Positions 9,749 through 19,204 of a stretch of 64,000 nt of DNA are shown here, piece after piece. The number at the start of each line of letters is the position of its first letter. Positions within the stretch are counted from its first letter, which is position 1. The stretch spans positions 169,289 to 233,288 of the forward strand of contig CABJBM010000008.1 in assembly GCA_902363835.1 (NCBI GenBank), written 5' to 3'. The DNA is from Lachnospiraceae bacterium (lineage in GTDB: Bacteria > Bacillota > Clostridia > Lachnospirales > Lachnospiraceae). Under the pieces are notes generated by a model that searched no databases, was not told the origin of the DNA, and saw only the letters and a list, made by a program, of their open reading frames with translations. The translations under genes were made by a program, and so were the position numbers.

Positions 9749-10927
9749 ATGAAATTGAAAAAAGTATTTGCACTCACTCTTGCAGGATGTATGAGCGCCA
9801 GCTTAATTGCCGGCTGCAGCTCGGGTTCCTCTTCTTCCACTTCCGGCGGTGCAAAAGTCGTTAAAATCGGCGTATTTGAACCTACCACCGGAGAAAACGG
9901 GGGCGGCGGTCTCCAGGAAGTCCTGGGAATGCGCTACGCAAACCAGACTCACCCAACGGTTAAGATCGGCGGAGAGGAGTATAAGGTGGAATTAGTGGAA
10001 GTGGATAACAAATCCGACAAAACAGAAGCCGTCAACGCAGCGCAAAAGCTTATGAGCGAAAAGGTTTCCGTTGTGCTTGGAAGCTATGGATCCGGCGTTT
10101 CCATTGCCGCAGGACAGATATTCGCAGATGCCAAGATTCCTGCCATCGGCGCTTCCTGTACCAACCCTCAGGTAACCCAGGGTAATGATTTCTACTTCCG
10201 GGTTTGCTTCCTAGATCCCTTCCAGGGTACTGTTATGGCAAACTACGCCAACGATAACGGAGCAAAGACGGCTGCTGTCATCACCCAGTTAGGAGATGAT
10301 TATTCCTCCGGCCTTGGTTCCTTCTTCAAAACAGCGTTCACAGGCTTAGGCGGCACCGTTGTCAGCGAAGAACAGTTCCAGACCAACCAGACCGATTTTA
10401 AGGCTATCCTTACAAACATAAAGGCTCAGAACCCTGACATCATTTTTGCACCATCTTCCATTACCACGGCTCCTCTCATCATCAAACAGGCCCGTGAGCT
10501 TGGAATTACAGCCACCATCGCAGCCGGCGACACCTGGGAGAACTCCACTGTCATTGAAAACGCAGGCAATTCAGCGGAGGGCGTGGTACTTTCCACTTTC
10601 TTTGACGAAGCAGAACCGGCCAACGAGGAAGCAGCTTCTTTCATTTCCGGCTTTAAGACCTACTTAAAGGACAAAAAGCAGGATGAGATCATCCCTGCAG
10701 TATCAGCACTTGGTTATGATGCTTACCTCTGTGCATTAAAGGCCATTGAAACCGCAGGTTCCACAGACGGCACTGCCATCCGTGATGCATTAAAGGGCAT
10801 ATCCCTTGACGGTGTTACAGGAAGCATATCCTTTGATGAAAACGGAGATGCTAAGAAAGACATGGCATTCATCAAAACCATTGAAGACGGCAAATTCAAA
10901 TTCTTAACGACTACTACGGTAAAATAA
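9749..10927 (+). CDS. livK: Branched-chain amino acid ABC transporter binding lipoprotein
   Basis: Extracytoplasmic type I periplasmic-binding-fold protein of 392 residues, the receptor of a HAAT-family amino acid importer. The N-terminus is a lipoprotein signal with lipobox LIAGC and a Ser/Gly-rich linker. The mature part shows family features: a start such as KIGVFEPTTGENGGGG, GSYGSGVSIAAGQIF and PAIGASCTNPQVT for ligand contact. AAAGGAGGA lies before the ATG. First gene of livKHMGF, separated from livH by a hairpin-containing gap. Leu/Ile/Val is the usual ligand, but the family also binds amides and urea, so specificity is not certain. Confidence 0.92.
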   Translation: MKLKKVFALTLAGCMSASLIAGCSSGSSSSTSGGAKVVKIGVFEPTTGENGGGGLQEVLGMRYANQTHPTVKIGGEEYKVELVEVDNKSDKTEAVNAAQKLMSEKVSVVLGSYGSGVSIAAGQIFADAKIPAIGASCTNPQVTQGNDFYFRVCFLDPFQGTVMANYANDNGAKTAAVITQLGDDYSSGLGSFFKTAFTGLGGTVVSEEQFQTNQTDFKAILTNIKAQNPDIIFAPSSITTAPLIIKQARELGITATIAAGDTWENSTVIENAGNSAEGVVLSTFFDEAEPANEEAASFISGFKTYLKDKKQDEIIPAVSALGYDAYLCALKAIETAGSTDGTAIRDALKGISLDGVTGSISFDENGDAKKDMAFIKTIEDGKFKFLTTTTVK

Positions 10928-10962
10928 TAAAAGATACCGTGACAATGCAGTCATTACCAGAT

Positions 10963-10990
10963 GAGTGGGGACGTATTTCCTTCCCCACTC
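10963..10990 (+). promoter_or_regulatory. Intercistronic stem-loop livK-livH
   Basis: GAGTGGGG (10963-10970) pairs with CCCCACTC (10983-10990), 12-base loop, no U-run. It lies between binding protein and permease genes and probably protects the livK mRNA 3' end or partly limits downstream expression. Confidence 0.6.
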
Positions 10991-11067
10991 GTTCCATTTG
11001 CTCAGGCAATGAGCGAACGAAATTTGTTATAAATTACATACTCAACAGATAGGAGGCATTTCGCCAC

Positions 11068-11949
11068 ATGAGTCTTACAACCTTTTTACAGCAGTGCCTG
11101 ACCGGTATCTCCCTGGGCGGCGCTTATGCGTTAATTGCCATTGGCTATACCCTGGTTTACGGGATCCTGCGGCTCATCAACTTCGCCCACGGCGATATCT
11201 TTATGATGGCCGGTTACTTTATGATATTTGCCATGGCAAGTTTTCCCTGGTACGTTTCCATTCCAGTGGTATTGCTGGTCACCGTAGTATTAGGCGTATC
11301 CATTGAACGGGTGGCTTACCGCCCCTTACGCTCCGCTCCCAGAATGTCCGTGATGATTTCTGCGATCGGCGTCTCCTACCTTTTACAGAACCTGGCCACC
11401 TATTTGTTTACAGCCCTGCCAAAGGGATACCCGGAAATTCCGTTTTTAAAGAAAATTTACCAGATCGGCGGTCTTTCCGCATCCTTTGTTACCTTCTTAA
11501 CACCGGTTTTGACCCTTGCCATTGTTTACGGGCTCATTATCCTGATCAATAAGACAAAAATCGGTATGGCAATGCGGGCGGTGGCAAAGGACTATGATAC
11601 CGCCTCCCTTATGGGAATCAAAATCAACCGCATCATCACCTTTACCTTTGCCATTGGTTCTCTTTTAGCTGCCATTGGATCAGTGCTGTATTTTACGGAC
11701 CGTATGACCGTATTCCCATTCTCCGGCTCCCTGCCTGGCTTAAAATGCTTTGTTGCCGCAGTATTCGGCGGAATCGGCAGCATTCCAGGCGCCGTGATCG
11801 GAGGATTTATCCTGGGACTTGGGGAAACTGCCCTGGTTGCCATGGGATATTCCACCTTCAGCGACGCATTTACCTTTGTTCTGTTAATCATCATTCTCCT
11901 GATCAAGCCTACGGGACTGTTCGGCGAGAAGACGACCGATAAAGTGTGA
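11068..11949 (+). CDS. livH: Branched-chain amino acid ABC permease LivH
   Basis: Integral membrane permease of 293 residues with about eight hydrophobic segments. The start LTGISLGGAYALIAIGYTLV and the segment RLINFAHGDIFMMAGY are typical of LivH. The N-terminal motif, the later AVAKDYDTASLMGI coupling loop and the C-terminal GLFGE all fit. AGGAGG at 11051 precedes the ATG. It ends next to livM with no gap, so the two are translated together and would form the heterodimeric channel. Confidence 0.95.
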   Translation: MSLTTFLQQCLTGISLGGAYALIAIGYTLVYGILRLINFAHGDIFMMAGYFMIFAMASFPWYVSIPVVLLVTVVLGVSIERVAYRPLRSAPRMSVMISAIGVSYLLQNLATYLFTALPKGYPEIPFLKKIYQIGGLSASFVTFLTPVLTLAIVYGLIILINKTKIGMAMRAVAKDYDTASLMGIKINRIITFTFAIGSLLAAIGSVLYFTDRMTVFPFSGSLPGLKCFVAAVFGGIGSIPGAVIGGFILGLGETALVAMGYSTFSDAFTFVLLIIILLIKPTGLFGEKTTDKV

Positions 11950-11959
11950 GGTGCCCCCT

Positions 11960-13063
11960 ATGAAGAAAAATGCAGTTTCCAAAAACAAACTTTATACCCT
12001 GATAGCTCTCCTGGTCATCATTGGCCTCCTGTCCTTTTTACAGGCTAACAGCAGCCAGTACAGCTATCAGATCTCCATCCTGGAGCGAAGCGCCATTTAT
12101 GCGGTGGTAGCCGTTTCCATGAACTTACTTACGGGTTTTACAGGATTGTTCTCCTTAGGGCAGGCCGGTTTTATGGCAATCGGAGCCTATACCGTGGCCA
12201 TTCTTACCATTCCGGTCGACAGCCGGGCCAGCGTTTACTATGTGAACGGCATTGCTCCTGCCATCGCAAACCTGCACTGTCCCTACTGGCTGGCCCTTAT
12301 TCTTGCAGGGCTTCTTGCAGCAGCCATGGCCGCTCTCATTGGAATCCCGGTTCTCCGGTTAAAAAGTGACTATCTGGCCATTGCAACCCTGGGCTTTTCC
12401 GAGATCATCCGGGCCGTCATTGCTGCTCCCCAGTTAGACACCGTTACCAACGGCTCCTACGGATTAAAAAATATCCCTGGATTTCCCAACCTGTTTGTTG
12501 CCTTTGGTCTTTGTGCTCTTTGCATCCTTTTAATGGTTCTTCTCATCAATTCTTCTTACGGAAGGGCATTTAAGGCTCTCCGTGAAGATGAAGTGGCTGC
12601 TCAGGCCATGGGGTTAAACCTGTTCCGCTACAAGGAGCTGGCCTTTATTATCTCCTCTTTTTTCACAGGTGTGGGCGGCGGACTTCTGGCCATATTTATG
12701 CGTTCCATTGATTCAAAGACCTTCTCCATCAACTTAACCTATGATATCCTGTTGATCGTAGTCCTTGGAGGAATCGGAAGCATTACCGGAAGCATCATCG
12801 GTGCTTTTCTGGTTACTGCCGGAAGAGAATGGCTCCGTTTCTTTGATAACCCGCTGGTTATTGGCGGATTTGAAGTTCCCTTATTCCGCACAGGATTCCG
12901 TATGGTCATCTTTTCTATTTTATTAATGGCAGTAGTGCTCTTTTACCGCCGCGGAATCATGGGCAGCAATGAATTTTCCTGGGAGGGGCTTGGGCGGCTG
13001 ATCCGGCGTATCCCGGCCAGATGGAAGAAAAAAAGCAAAACACAGAAGGGAGAAAACGCATAA
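11960..13063 (+). CDS. livM: Branched-chain amino acid ABC permease LivM
   Basis: Second membrane subunit of the importer, about 367 residues. An in-frame GTG at 11951 is possible, but the ATG at 11960 has GAGGTG six bases before it and is preferred. The family block SMNLLTGFTGLFSLGQAGFM is present, as are the EAA-like REDEVAAQAMGLNLFRYK loop and the basic C-terminus. The stop TAA shares bases with the ATG of livG (TAATG), showing tight coupling. Confidence 0.95.
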   Translation: MKKNAVSKNKLYTLIALLVIIGLLSFLQANSSQYSYQISILERSAIYAVVAVSMNLLTGFTGLFSLGQAGFMAIGAYTVAILTIPVDSRASVYYVNGIAPAIANLHCPYWLALILAGLLAAAMAALIGIPVLRLKSDYLAIATLGFSEIIRAVIAAPQLDTVTNGSYGLKNIPGFPNLFVAFGLCALCILLMVLLINSSYGRAFKALREDEVAAQAMGLNLFRYKELAFIISSFFTGVGGGLLAIFMRSIDSKTFSINLTYDILLIVVLGGIGSITGSIIGAFLVTAGREWLRFFDNPLVIGGFEVPLFRTGFRMVIFSILLMAVVLFYRRGIMGSNEFSWEGLGRLIRRIPARWKKKSKTQKGENA

Positions 13064-13929
13064 TGTCAAAAGCAGCAAAAGAGACCGTTAACGTGCTCCA
13101 CATGCAGGACATTACCATGCAGTTCGGTGGCGTTGTGGCTGTAAACGGCCTTACCCTTGACGTAAACCAGGGAGAAATCGTGGCCCTCATCGGCCCTAAC
13201 GGCGCAGGAAAGACAACTGCATTTAACTGTGTTACCGGCATTTATGAGCCTACCTTTGGGCAGGTGGATTTTATGGGAGAAACCATTCTCTCCAATATCC
13301 CAAAGGGAAAAATGAAAAAAATGTATCTGGGAGAAGTGAGCTTAAGACCCATTCCGGTGATCAGCAATACACCGGATGTGATTACAAAAAAAGGCATTGC
13401 CCGTACCTTCCAGAACATCCGTCTTTTCGGACAGCTGACCGTATTTGACAATGTTCTCATTGCCAAGCACATGCGTGCAAAACAGAATGTATTTTCTGCC
13501 ACCCTCCGCTTAAACCGCAGAGAGGAAGAGCGGATGCGGGCGGAAACCGCTGCTCTTTTGGAGGAACAGAACTTACTCCACTTAAAGGATGAGATCGCCT
13601 CTTCCCTTCCTTATGGTCTCCAAAGGCGCCTGGAAATTGCCAGGGCCCTTGCAACGGAGCCAAAGTTCCTGCTCCTTGATGAACCGGCTGCGGGCATGAA
13701 TCCCCAGGAAACCCAGGAGTTAACGGATTTTATCAAGCAGATCAGAGATTCCTACCATCTTACCGTGTTTATGATCGAGCACCACATGGACCTGGTCATG
13801 CAGATTTCCGACCGTATTTATGTTCTGGATTTCGGCAAGCTGATCGCCCATGGAACACCGGAGGAGATCCAGAACAATGAACGGGTAATTGAAGCATATC
13901 TGGGGGTGAGCGACGATGCTGAAGATTGA
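13063..13929 (+). CDS. livG: Branched-chain amino acid ABC ATPase LivG
   Basis: Cytoplasmic ATP-binding subunit, 288 residues from the ATG at 13063 (an open frame extends further upstream inside livM, but the GGGAG site at 13048 points to 13063). Walker A is GPNGAGKT, the signature region reads LPYGLQRRLEIARAL (a LivG-type variant of LSGGQ), Walker B is LLLDEPAAGMNP and the switch His is in EHHMDLVM. An insertion between Walker A and the Q-loop (SLRPIPVISNTPDVITKKG) is seen in clostridial LivG proteins. Partner of LivF. Confidence 0.95.
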   Translation: MSKAAKETVNVLHMQDITMQFGGVVAVNGLTLDVNQGEIVALIGPNGAGKTTAFNCVTGIYEPTFGQVDFMGETILSNIPKGKMKKMYLGEVSLRPIPVISNTPDVITKKGIARTFQNIRLFGQLTVFDNVLIAKHMRAKQNVFSATLRLNRREEERMRAETAALLEEQNLLHLKDEIASSLPYGLQRRLEIARALATEPKFLLLDEPAAGMNPQETQELTDFIKQIRDSYHLTVFMIEHHMDLVMQISDRIYVLDFGKLIAHGTPEEIQNNERVIEAYLGVSDDAED

Positions 13930-14626
13930 TAACTTGCGAGTGAATTACGGCGGAATTGAAGCTGTTAAAGGAATTTCCTTTGAAGTGCCGGACAAGAGCA
14001 TTGTGACCCTGATCGGGGCCAATGGCGCCGGAAAAAGCACGACCTTAAAGTCCATTGTGGGGCTGGTAAAGCCATCGGCAGGAAGCAGCATCACCCTGGA
14101 TGGAGAAGAATTGATCGGCAAGGATACGCCGGATATCATATCCAGGGGAATCGCTCTGGTGCCGGAAGGCCGCCGTGTATTTCCTGATATGAGTGTCATT
14201 GAAAACATCAAGATCGGAGCTTATTTAAGAAATGACGATCTTAAGGAGGACATCAACTGGGTTTATGATCTGTTCCCCCGGCTGAAAGAGCGGAGCTGGC
14301 AGCTTGCGGGCACCCTCTCAGGAGGGGAACAGCAGATGCTGGCAGTTGCCAGGGCCCTTATGAGCCATCCAAAGATTCTTATGATGGATGAACCGTCCTT
14401 AGGGCTTGCTCCCCTGATCGTAAAGGATATTTTCTCCATCATCCGGGAGATCAATAAAAAAGGGGTAACCGTGCTCCTTATTGAGCAGAACGCCAATATG
14501 GCCCTTCATACGGCTGATACCGGCTATGTACTGGAAACCGGCAGAATCATCATGACCGGATCCGGGAAAATGCTGTTGGCCGATGAATCGGTAAAAGCGG
14601 CTTATCTTGGAAAAAAGAAGAATTAA
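13916..14626 (+). CDS. livF: Branched-chain amino acid ABC ATPase LivF
   Basis: Second ATPase subunit, 236 residues. Walker A GANGAGKST, signature LSGGEQQMLAVARAL, Walker B LMMDEPSLGLAP and the switch His region LLIEQNANMAL are all intact. It overlaps livG by 14 bases, with GGGGGTGAG as ribosome-binding site inside livG. Last gene of the operon, followed at once by a strong terminator. Confidence 0.95.
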   Translation: MLKIDNLRVNYGGIEAVKGISFEVPDKSIVTLIGANGAGKSTTLKSIVGLVKPSAGSSITLDGEELIGKDTPDIISRGIALVPEGRRVFPDMSVIENIKIGAYLRNDDLKEDINWVYDLFPRLKERSWQLAGTLSGGEQQMLAVARALMSHPKILMMDEPSLGLAPLIVKDIFSIIREINKKGVTVLLIEQNANMALHTADTGYVLETGRIIMTGSGKMLLADESVKAAYLGKKKN

Positions 14627-14628
14627 AT

Positions 14629-14684
14629 AAAAAGGCTGCAGACAGTCAGTCCCTTTCCCTGGGACGTCAATCTGCAGCCTTTTT
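14629..14684. terminator. Bidirectional terminator livF / nlpC-p60 gene
   Basis: A perfect 14-bp stem AAAAAGGCTGCAGA ... TCTGCAGCCTTTTT between two convergent genes; T-runs on both strands make it work in both directions. Confidence 0.9.
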
Positions 14685-14737
14685 ATTTGCGTTACAGTCC
14701 AGCCATTGCTGAACTGTAACATTTTTGCCTGTCATTG

Positions 14738-15781
14738 TCATGGGATCACCCGCCGAATGGTGACCGGCTTCCGGTAATTCCAGGAGGAGATTTTGATCCC
14801 GCTCCTCCGGTTTGCCGCATGGACGATCTTTCCCTTTCCAATATACATGGCCACATGGTCGATTTGCCTGCCGCTTGCATAAAACAGTAAGTCGCCCGGC
14901 TCCATGCTGGAAGCTGGTATGACCTCTCCCTCCTGGGCCTGCTGCCTGGAGGTTCGGTCTAAATGGACTCCCGCGGCATGCTCCATCACATACTGGATGA
15001 AACCGGAGCAATCTGCCCCTGTATTGGGATTAGTGCCGCCCCACTGGTATGGGTTCCCCACAAACCCGACCGCATAATTTACAACCTGACTGCGAAGATC
15101 ACTGCTTTTTTCCGCTTCAGGTATGGTATATGCGACCGTGGCATTTTCCGGTACATAGGCATAGGCTGTCTGACCCTTGTATTGGATCTTTGCCCATCCT
15201 TTGCTGTGGGAAATGAAAGGATATGTTTCCCCTTCATGAACCCTGCCCAGTATTTCAGAATCCGTATTCGGTTTACTGCGGATCCGAAGGGTCTCGGTAT
15301 TTACCCGGAGCATCAGCTTCATGTCATAATAGGCGATTGCTCTGGCCTCCTGTCCAGTGGCCAGATACTTTCCGTACACATATCCGGTTACCTGCCCTGA
15401 CTTTATTTTATACCAGCCATTTTCTTCAGACAGCACACTGCTGCCGGCATGGTTTTTCAATTTCCCTACGATTTCCGCATCGTTCTTTGGTTCTTTCCTG
15501 ATGTTTAAGGAATCCTCCACAATACTCACCCCAAGATTCTGAAAGATTGAGTTGAAGGTTCCATACCTCACTTTTTCCTGCGTAAGATCTGCCGACGCTT
15601 CTGCTGCCTCCTGTTTCATGGACTCCTGATATTGATCCATGTAGACCGAAATTCCTGCTACTGGCGAACCGGTCTTAGGGGAAGGCTCTGATTTTGCGGC
15701 ATGTACATCTGCTGTTCCTATGCATACGGCACTTCCGAATGCAATAGCAAAGCCCAGTACCTTCCATGCTTTGTCAGTCAT
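14738..15781 (-). CDS. Secreted SH3b-NlpC/P60 peptidoglycan hydrolase
   Basis: Exported cell-wall peptidase of about 347 residues. The ATG at 15781 has AGGAAAG before it; a TTG six codons upstream is less likely. Signal peptide with cleavage near VHAA, then two bacterial SH3 domains (each starting LNIRKEP.. or LRIRSKP..), then an NlpC/P60 domain with the catalytic Cys in GADCSGF and His in IDHVAMYIG. It should cut D-Glu to diamino acid bonds in peptide stems. It lies 57 bp after ribF on the same strand with no terminator between, so it seems to be the last gene of the rimP-infB operon, an unusual partner. Confidence 0.92.
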   Translation of the reverse strand: MTDKAWKVLGFAIAFGSAVCIGTADVHAAKSEPSPKTGSPVAGISVYMDQYQESMKQEAAEASADLTQEKVRYGTFNSIFQNLGVSIVEDSLNIRKEPKNDAEIVGKLKNHAGSSVLSEENGWYKIKSGQVTGYVYGKYLATGQEARAIAYYDMKLMLRVNTETLRIRSKPNTDSEILGRVHEGETYPFISHSKGWAKIQYKGQTAYAYVPENATVAYTIPEAEKSSDLRSQVVNYAVGFVGNPYQWGGTNPNTGADCSGFIQYVMEHAAGVHLDRTSRQQAQEGEVIPASSMEPGDLLFYASGRQIDHVAMYIGKGKIVHAANRRSGIKISSWNYRKPVTIRRVIP

Positions 15782-15838
15782 ATGCACTTTCCTTCGCAAG
15801 TTATTGATTGTAAATCAGGGAGCCTTTGGCCCTTCCCT

Positions 15839-16792
15839 TTACAAATGAGTGATCTGCTGGTCTGAAAGGGCCTTTAAATACCGCATCCCGTATTCCCGGT
15901 CCTTTCCGATCTGTTGCCTTAACTGTTCCAGCCCTTCAAATTTCCGTTCGGGACGGAGAAAATGCAAAAGCTGTACTTCTATAGTCTTTCCATAAATATC
16001 CTCATTTATACCATAAATAAAGGTTTCTGCTCCAATTGGGGAAATTCCTTCCACCGTAGGCTTTTTTCCGATATTGGTAATACCTCCATAATAAGTACCG
16101 TCTACATATACCTTGGACACATACACGCCGAATACGGGAAGGTGCTTCTCCGGCGGAGGTATGATATTAGCCGTGGGAAATCCAAGGACAGCCCCTCCTA
16201 TGTGATTGCCATGGACAACAGTTCCATGTATGGCATAGGGCTCTCCCAAAAGCTCGTTGGCCTTTTCCATGTTCCCGGCATCCAACTGCTCTCTGATGTA
16301 AGTACTGCTGATATCCCGGTGGTCGTCCTGCTCTTTTGGAATAATGATCAGTTCATACCCGTACCGGTCTTTCCACTGGTAAAGACTGTCTGCATTCCCC
16401 GCCCCCCGGTAGCCAAAGGAACAATCTGTGCCAACCACAATGATCCTGGCATTCATCCGGCCTGCCAGGACCTGCTTTACGAATTCTTCCGGCTCCATAT
16501 GTGCGGTTTCCTCTGTAAAAGGATACTCTACCAAATAATCAATGCCGATCTTTTCCAGATTATTTTTTCTCTCCAGATTAGTGGTAATAACCTTTTGGGC
16601 CCCTCCTGCTTTGATGACATTGGGTGACATGTCAAAGGTAAGGACAGCCGTCACTAATCCTTTTTCTCTCTTTATCTCTCCCATCCGCTTTAACAGCTTC
16701 TGGTGGCCCCTGTGGCGTCCGTCAAATTTCCCCAGGGTCACAACCGAAGGCTCCCGGATCTGAAATTCCCTGGTTCCGGTTATATATTCCAT
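15839..16792 (-). CDS. ribF: Bifunctional riboflavin kinase / FAD synthetase
   Basis: Converts riboflavin to FMN and FMN to FAD. Length 317 residues, usual for RibF. The N-terminal nucleotidyltransferase domain has GKFDGRHRGHQKLL (GxFDGxHxGH) and STYIREQL; the C-terminal flavokinase domain has GAVLGFPTANI and GVYVSKV. It follows truB by 82 bp in the conserved order truB-ribF. Confidence 0.97.
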   Translation of the reverse strand: MEYITGTREFQIREPSVVTLGKFDGRHRGHQKLLKRMGEIKREKGLVTAVLTFDMSPNVIKAGGAQKVITTNLERKNNLEKIGIDYLVEYPFTEETAHMEPEEFVKQVLAGRMNARIIVVGTDCSFGYRGAGNADSLYQWKDRYGYELIIIPKEQDDHRDISSTYIREQLDAGNMEKANELLGEPYAIHGTVVHGNHIGGAVLGFPTANIIPPPEKHLPVFGVYVSKVYVDGTYYGGITNIGKKPTVEGISPIGAETFIYGINEDIYGKTIEVQLLHFLRPERKFEGLEQLRQQIGKDREYGMRYLKALSDQQITHL

Positions 16793-16873
16793 GCTCTGTT
16801 TCCTCTTTCCTGCCCGTCTTTCCAGGGCATAAAGGTATCCCTGGAAGGGGTTTCCTCTTTCCTGCCCTGCTTC

Positions 16874-17779
16874 TTAAGGCGTTCCTCCTAAAAATACCTT
16901 TTGAGGCTTAAGAAGATTTTTCTCACTGTCAGGCCCGTAAACTCCAATGAACCGGTCACTGCTGTCATATACCCTTACCGGCCCGTCAGGAAAACCGGAA
17001 TCTCCCTCCGCCTGATTTCTGTAAAAGGGATTTCCATTGTGTACCAGCTTGTCAAAATCCGGCTTCATCCGAATTGCCGGGTATTCTGAAAACACCTTGT
17101 CCACTGCAAGAATATGATCTTCCAGAGTTCCCTCATCCCGAAGCTCCTCAATCCGGGAAAGAGTCAGGCTGTCCTTTAAGCAAAACCCGGACACCTGAGT
17201 GCGGAGAAGGGATTCCATACACCCACCGCATCCAAGCTTTCTTCCGATATCATAGCAAAGAGTCCGGATATAGGTTCCCTTGGAGCAGGTCACTGTCATG
17301 GTAACCCTGGGAAGCTCTATCCGGTCCACATTAATTTCCAAAATCTCCACAGGCCTGGCCTTCCGCTCCACTTCTTTTCCTGCCCTTGCCAGCTCATAAA
17401 GCTTTTTTCCATCCACCTTTAAGGCAGAGTACATGGGCGGTATCTGATCGTAATGGCCCAGAAAGCTGAGTACGGCTTCTCTCACCATACCCTCATCCAT
17501 TAGGACCGGATATTCCGCCAAAACCTTTCCAGTGGTATCCTGGGTATCAGTTTCCATGCCTAAAAGCAAGACCGCTTCATAGGTTTTCGTCTTATCTGTC
17601 AGCATATCGCAGAGCTTGGTGGCCTTTCCTAAGCATACGGGAAGCACTCCCTCTGCCATTGGATCCAGCGTTCCTGTGTGGCCTATTTTTTTCTGCTTTA
17701 AAATACCTCTCATTTTCGCCACAACGTCATGAGAGGTAAATCCTTTTTCCTTGTATACATTAATGATGCCGTCTGCCAT
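16874..17779 (-). CDS. truB: tRNA pseudouridine-55 synthase
   Basis: Isomerises U55 to pseudouridine in the T-loop of tRNAs. The 301-residue protein has the catalytic Asp in GHTGTLDPMAEGVLPV, preceded by KGFTSHDVV, and the YEAVLLLG and GTYIRTLCYDIG blocks. It lies 12 bp after nrnA and ahead of ribF, the classical gene order. The C-terminal PUA-like part is short and diverged. Confidence 0.97.
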   Translation of the reverse strand: MADGIINVYKEKGFTSHDVVAKMRGILKQKKIGHTGTLDPMAEGVLPVCLGKATKLCDMLTDKTKTYEAVLLLGMETDTQDTTGKVLAEYPVLMDEGMVREAVLSFLGHYDQIPPMYSALKVDGKKLYELARAGKEVERKARPVEILEINVDRIELPRVTMTVTCSKGTYIRTLCYDIGRKLGCGGCMESLLRTQVSGFCLKDSLTLSRIEELRDEGTLEDHILAVDKVFSEYPAIRMKPDFDKLVHNGNPFYRNQAEGDSGFPDGPVRVYDSSDRFIGVYGPDSEKNLLKPQKVFLGGTP

Positions 17780-17791
17780 AGCGCGTATCTC

Positions 17792-18742
17792 CTAGTCAAG
17801 CTGTTTTACAATCTGATTGGACAAATTGTTGATCACGTCATGAACGCTTCCTGTCATGGTACAGCCGGCCGCTTTTTTATGGCCGCCGCCGCCGAAATAA
17901 ACGGCAATTTTACTCACATCAAGATCCGTGGTGGAACGCAGGCTCACCTTATACTCCCTGCAGCAGGTTTCGTACATAAATATGGCACATACCACGCCCT
18001 CTGTGATTCTGAGCTGATCGATGACTCCATCCATATCCGCACTGGTAACACCGTAAAAATCCATATCCTTTTTGCTTATGGCACTGAAAATACACTGGCC
18101 GCCATGAAAGGTTATGCTCTCCAGCAAAGCCCTGCCCAGAATCTGGTTCTGGATATAGGTCTTCCGGTAAAAGCTGTCATCAATGATCTTTGGAAAGTCA
18201 ATTCCTTTTTCCATCAGCTTTCCTGCGATCTCCATGGTTTTTCTCGAGGTACAGTCATATTTAAACACTCCGGTATCATGGATGATACCGGTATAAATGC
18301 ATTCCGCCACTTCCTTACTGATCCGGCTTTCATCAAGAAGGCCGTAAAACACCTCGCAGGTGGAGCTGGCGTTATCCTGTACGATATTTTCTTTTGCATA
18401 TTTTAAATTGGTAACGTGATGATCCACGCAGAGGCTCTTTTTTGCGGTAGTTAAGAACTTTAATGCCTCTCCGAACCGAAGGGTATCGCTGCTGTCAAGG
18501 CAGAGACAGAGGTCGTATTCTTTATCCTCTGAAAAATCGCTGACAATGCGGTCAAAATTCCTGAGATAATTAAACTTTGAAGAAGGCGTCTCAAGATAAA
18601 CCACAGCTTCCACTTCCGGGTGATGTTCTTCCAGATAGTTGTATGCCGCCAGACAGGAACCAACACAGTCCCCATCCGGGCGAACATGGCCAATGATTGC
18701 TACTGTTTTTACATCTTCCAGCATTTCGTCAAAAAAACTCAC
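17792..18742 (-). CDS. nrnA: DHH-family oligoribonuclease / pAp phosphatase NrnA
   Basis: Phosphoesterase of 316 residues that in Firmicutes degrades nano-RNAs and 3'-phosphoadenosine 5'-phosphate. The DHH domain shows GHVRPDGDCVGS, the LDSSD motif and VDHHVTN for Mn binding; the C-terminal DHHA1 domain has the glycine run YFGGGGHKKAAG. It is placed between rbfA and truB, 12 bp from each, as in other Firmicutes. Confidence 0.95.
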   Translation of the reverse strand: MSFFDEMLEDVKTVAIIGHVRPDGDCVGSCLAAYNYLEEHHPEVEAVVYLETPSSKFNYLRNFDRIVSDFSEDKEYDLCLCLDSSDTLRFGEALKFLTTAKKSLCVDHHVTNLKYAKENIVQDNASSTCEVFYGLLDESRISKEVAECIYTGIIHDTGVFKYDCTSRKTMEIAGKLMEKGIDFPKIIDDSFYRKTYIQNQILGRALLESITFHGGQCIFSAISKKDMDFYGVTSADMDGVIDQLRITEGVVCAIFMYETCCREYKVSLRSTTDLDVSKIAVYFGGGGHKKAAGCTMTGSVHDVINNLSNQIVKQLD

Positions 18743-18754
18743 AAGGGCACCTCC

Positions 18755-19117
18755 CTATTCTCTGATATCTTTTGTTACCTCGTCGATCAATCTGGACATA
18801 TTTACGCCATATTCAATGGACTGGTCCAGAATAAACTTGATTTCCGGTGTGTTGCGAAGGTTGACTCTCCTGGCCAGTTCACGGCGGATATAACCTTCTG
18901 CACTCTTTAATCCTTCGATGGTAGCCTTTCCGGCTTCCTCATCTCCCAAAATACTGATAAATGCCTTGCAGTACTTTAAATCCGGCGTCACCTGAGTAGA
19001 AACCACGGTGGTCATGGGATGGATTCTTGGGTCTTTGATTTCCAGACGGATGATCTCGCTTAACTCCCTCTGGACCTCCATATTGATTCTCGTATTCTTT
19101 ATACTGTTTTTACGCAT
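18755..19117 (-). CDS. rbfA: 30S ribosome-binding factor A
   Basis: Small KH-fold protein (120 residues) needed for 16S rRNA maturation and cold adaptation. The family core is RELSEIIRLEIKDPRI followed by VVSTQVTPDLKYCKAFIS. The ATG at 19117 (MRKNSIKNTR) has AAAGGAA upstream and is preferred to an in-frame start 11 codons earlier. It directly follows infB in the operon. Confidence 0.95.
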   Translation of the reverse strand: MRKNSIKNTRINMEVQRELSEIIRLEIKDPRIHPMTTVVSTQVTPDLKYCKAFISILGDEEAGKATIEGLKSAEGYIRRELARRVNLRNTPEIKFILDQSIEYGVNMSRLIDEVTKDIRE

Positions 19118-19204
19118 GTCATTCCTTTCGCTTTTTGTCCGCTGCTCCAAAAAGACCAGCCCGCATTTACGGGCTCATCTTCTTAAATTGCCGGAGGCAG
19201 GTTC

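Noticed and set aside
13021..13062. Longer N-terminus for livG starting inside livM
   Set aside because: The ATG at 13063 has a ribosome-binding site and gives the normal LivG length.
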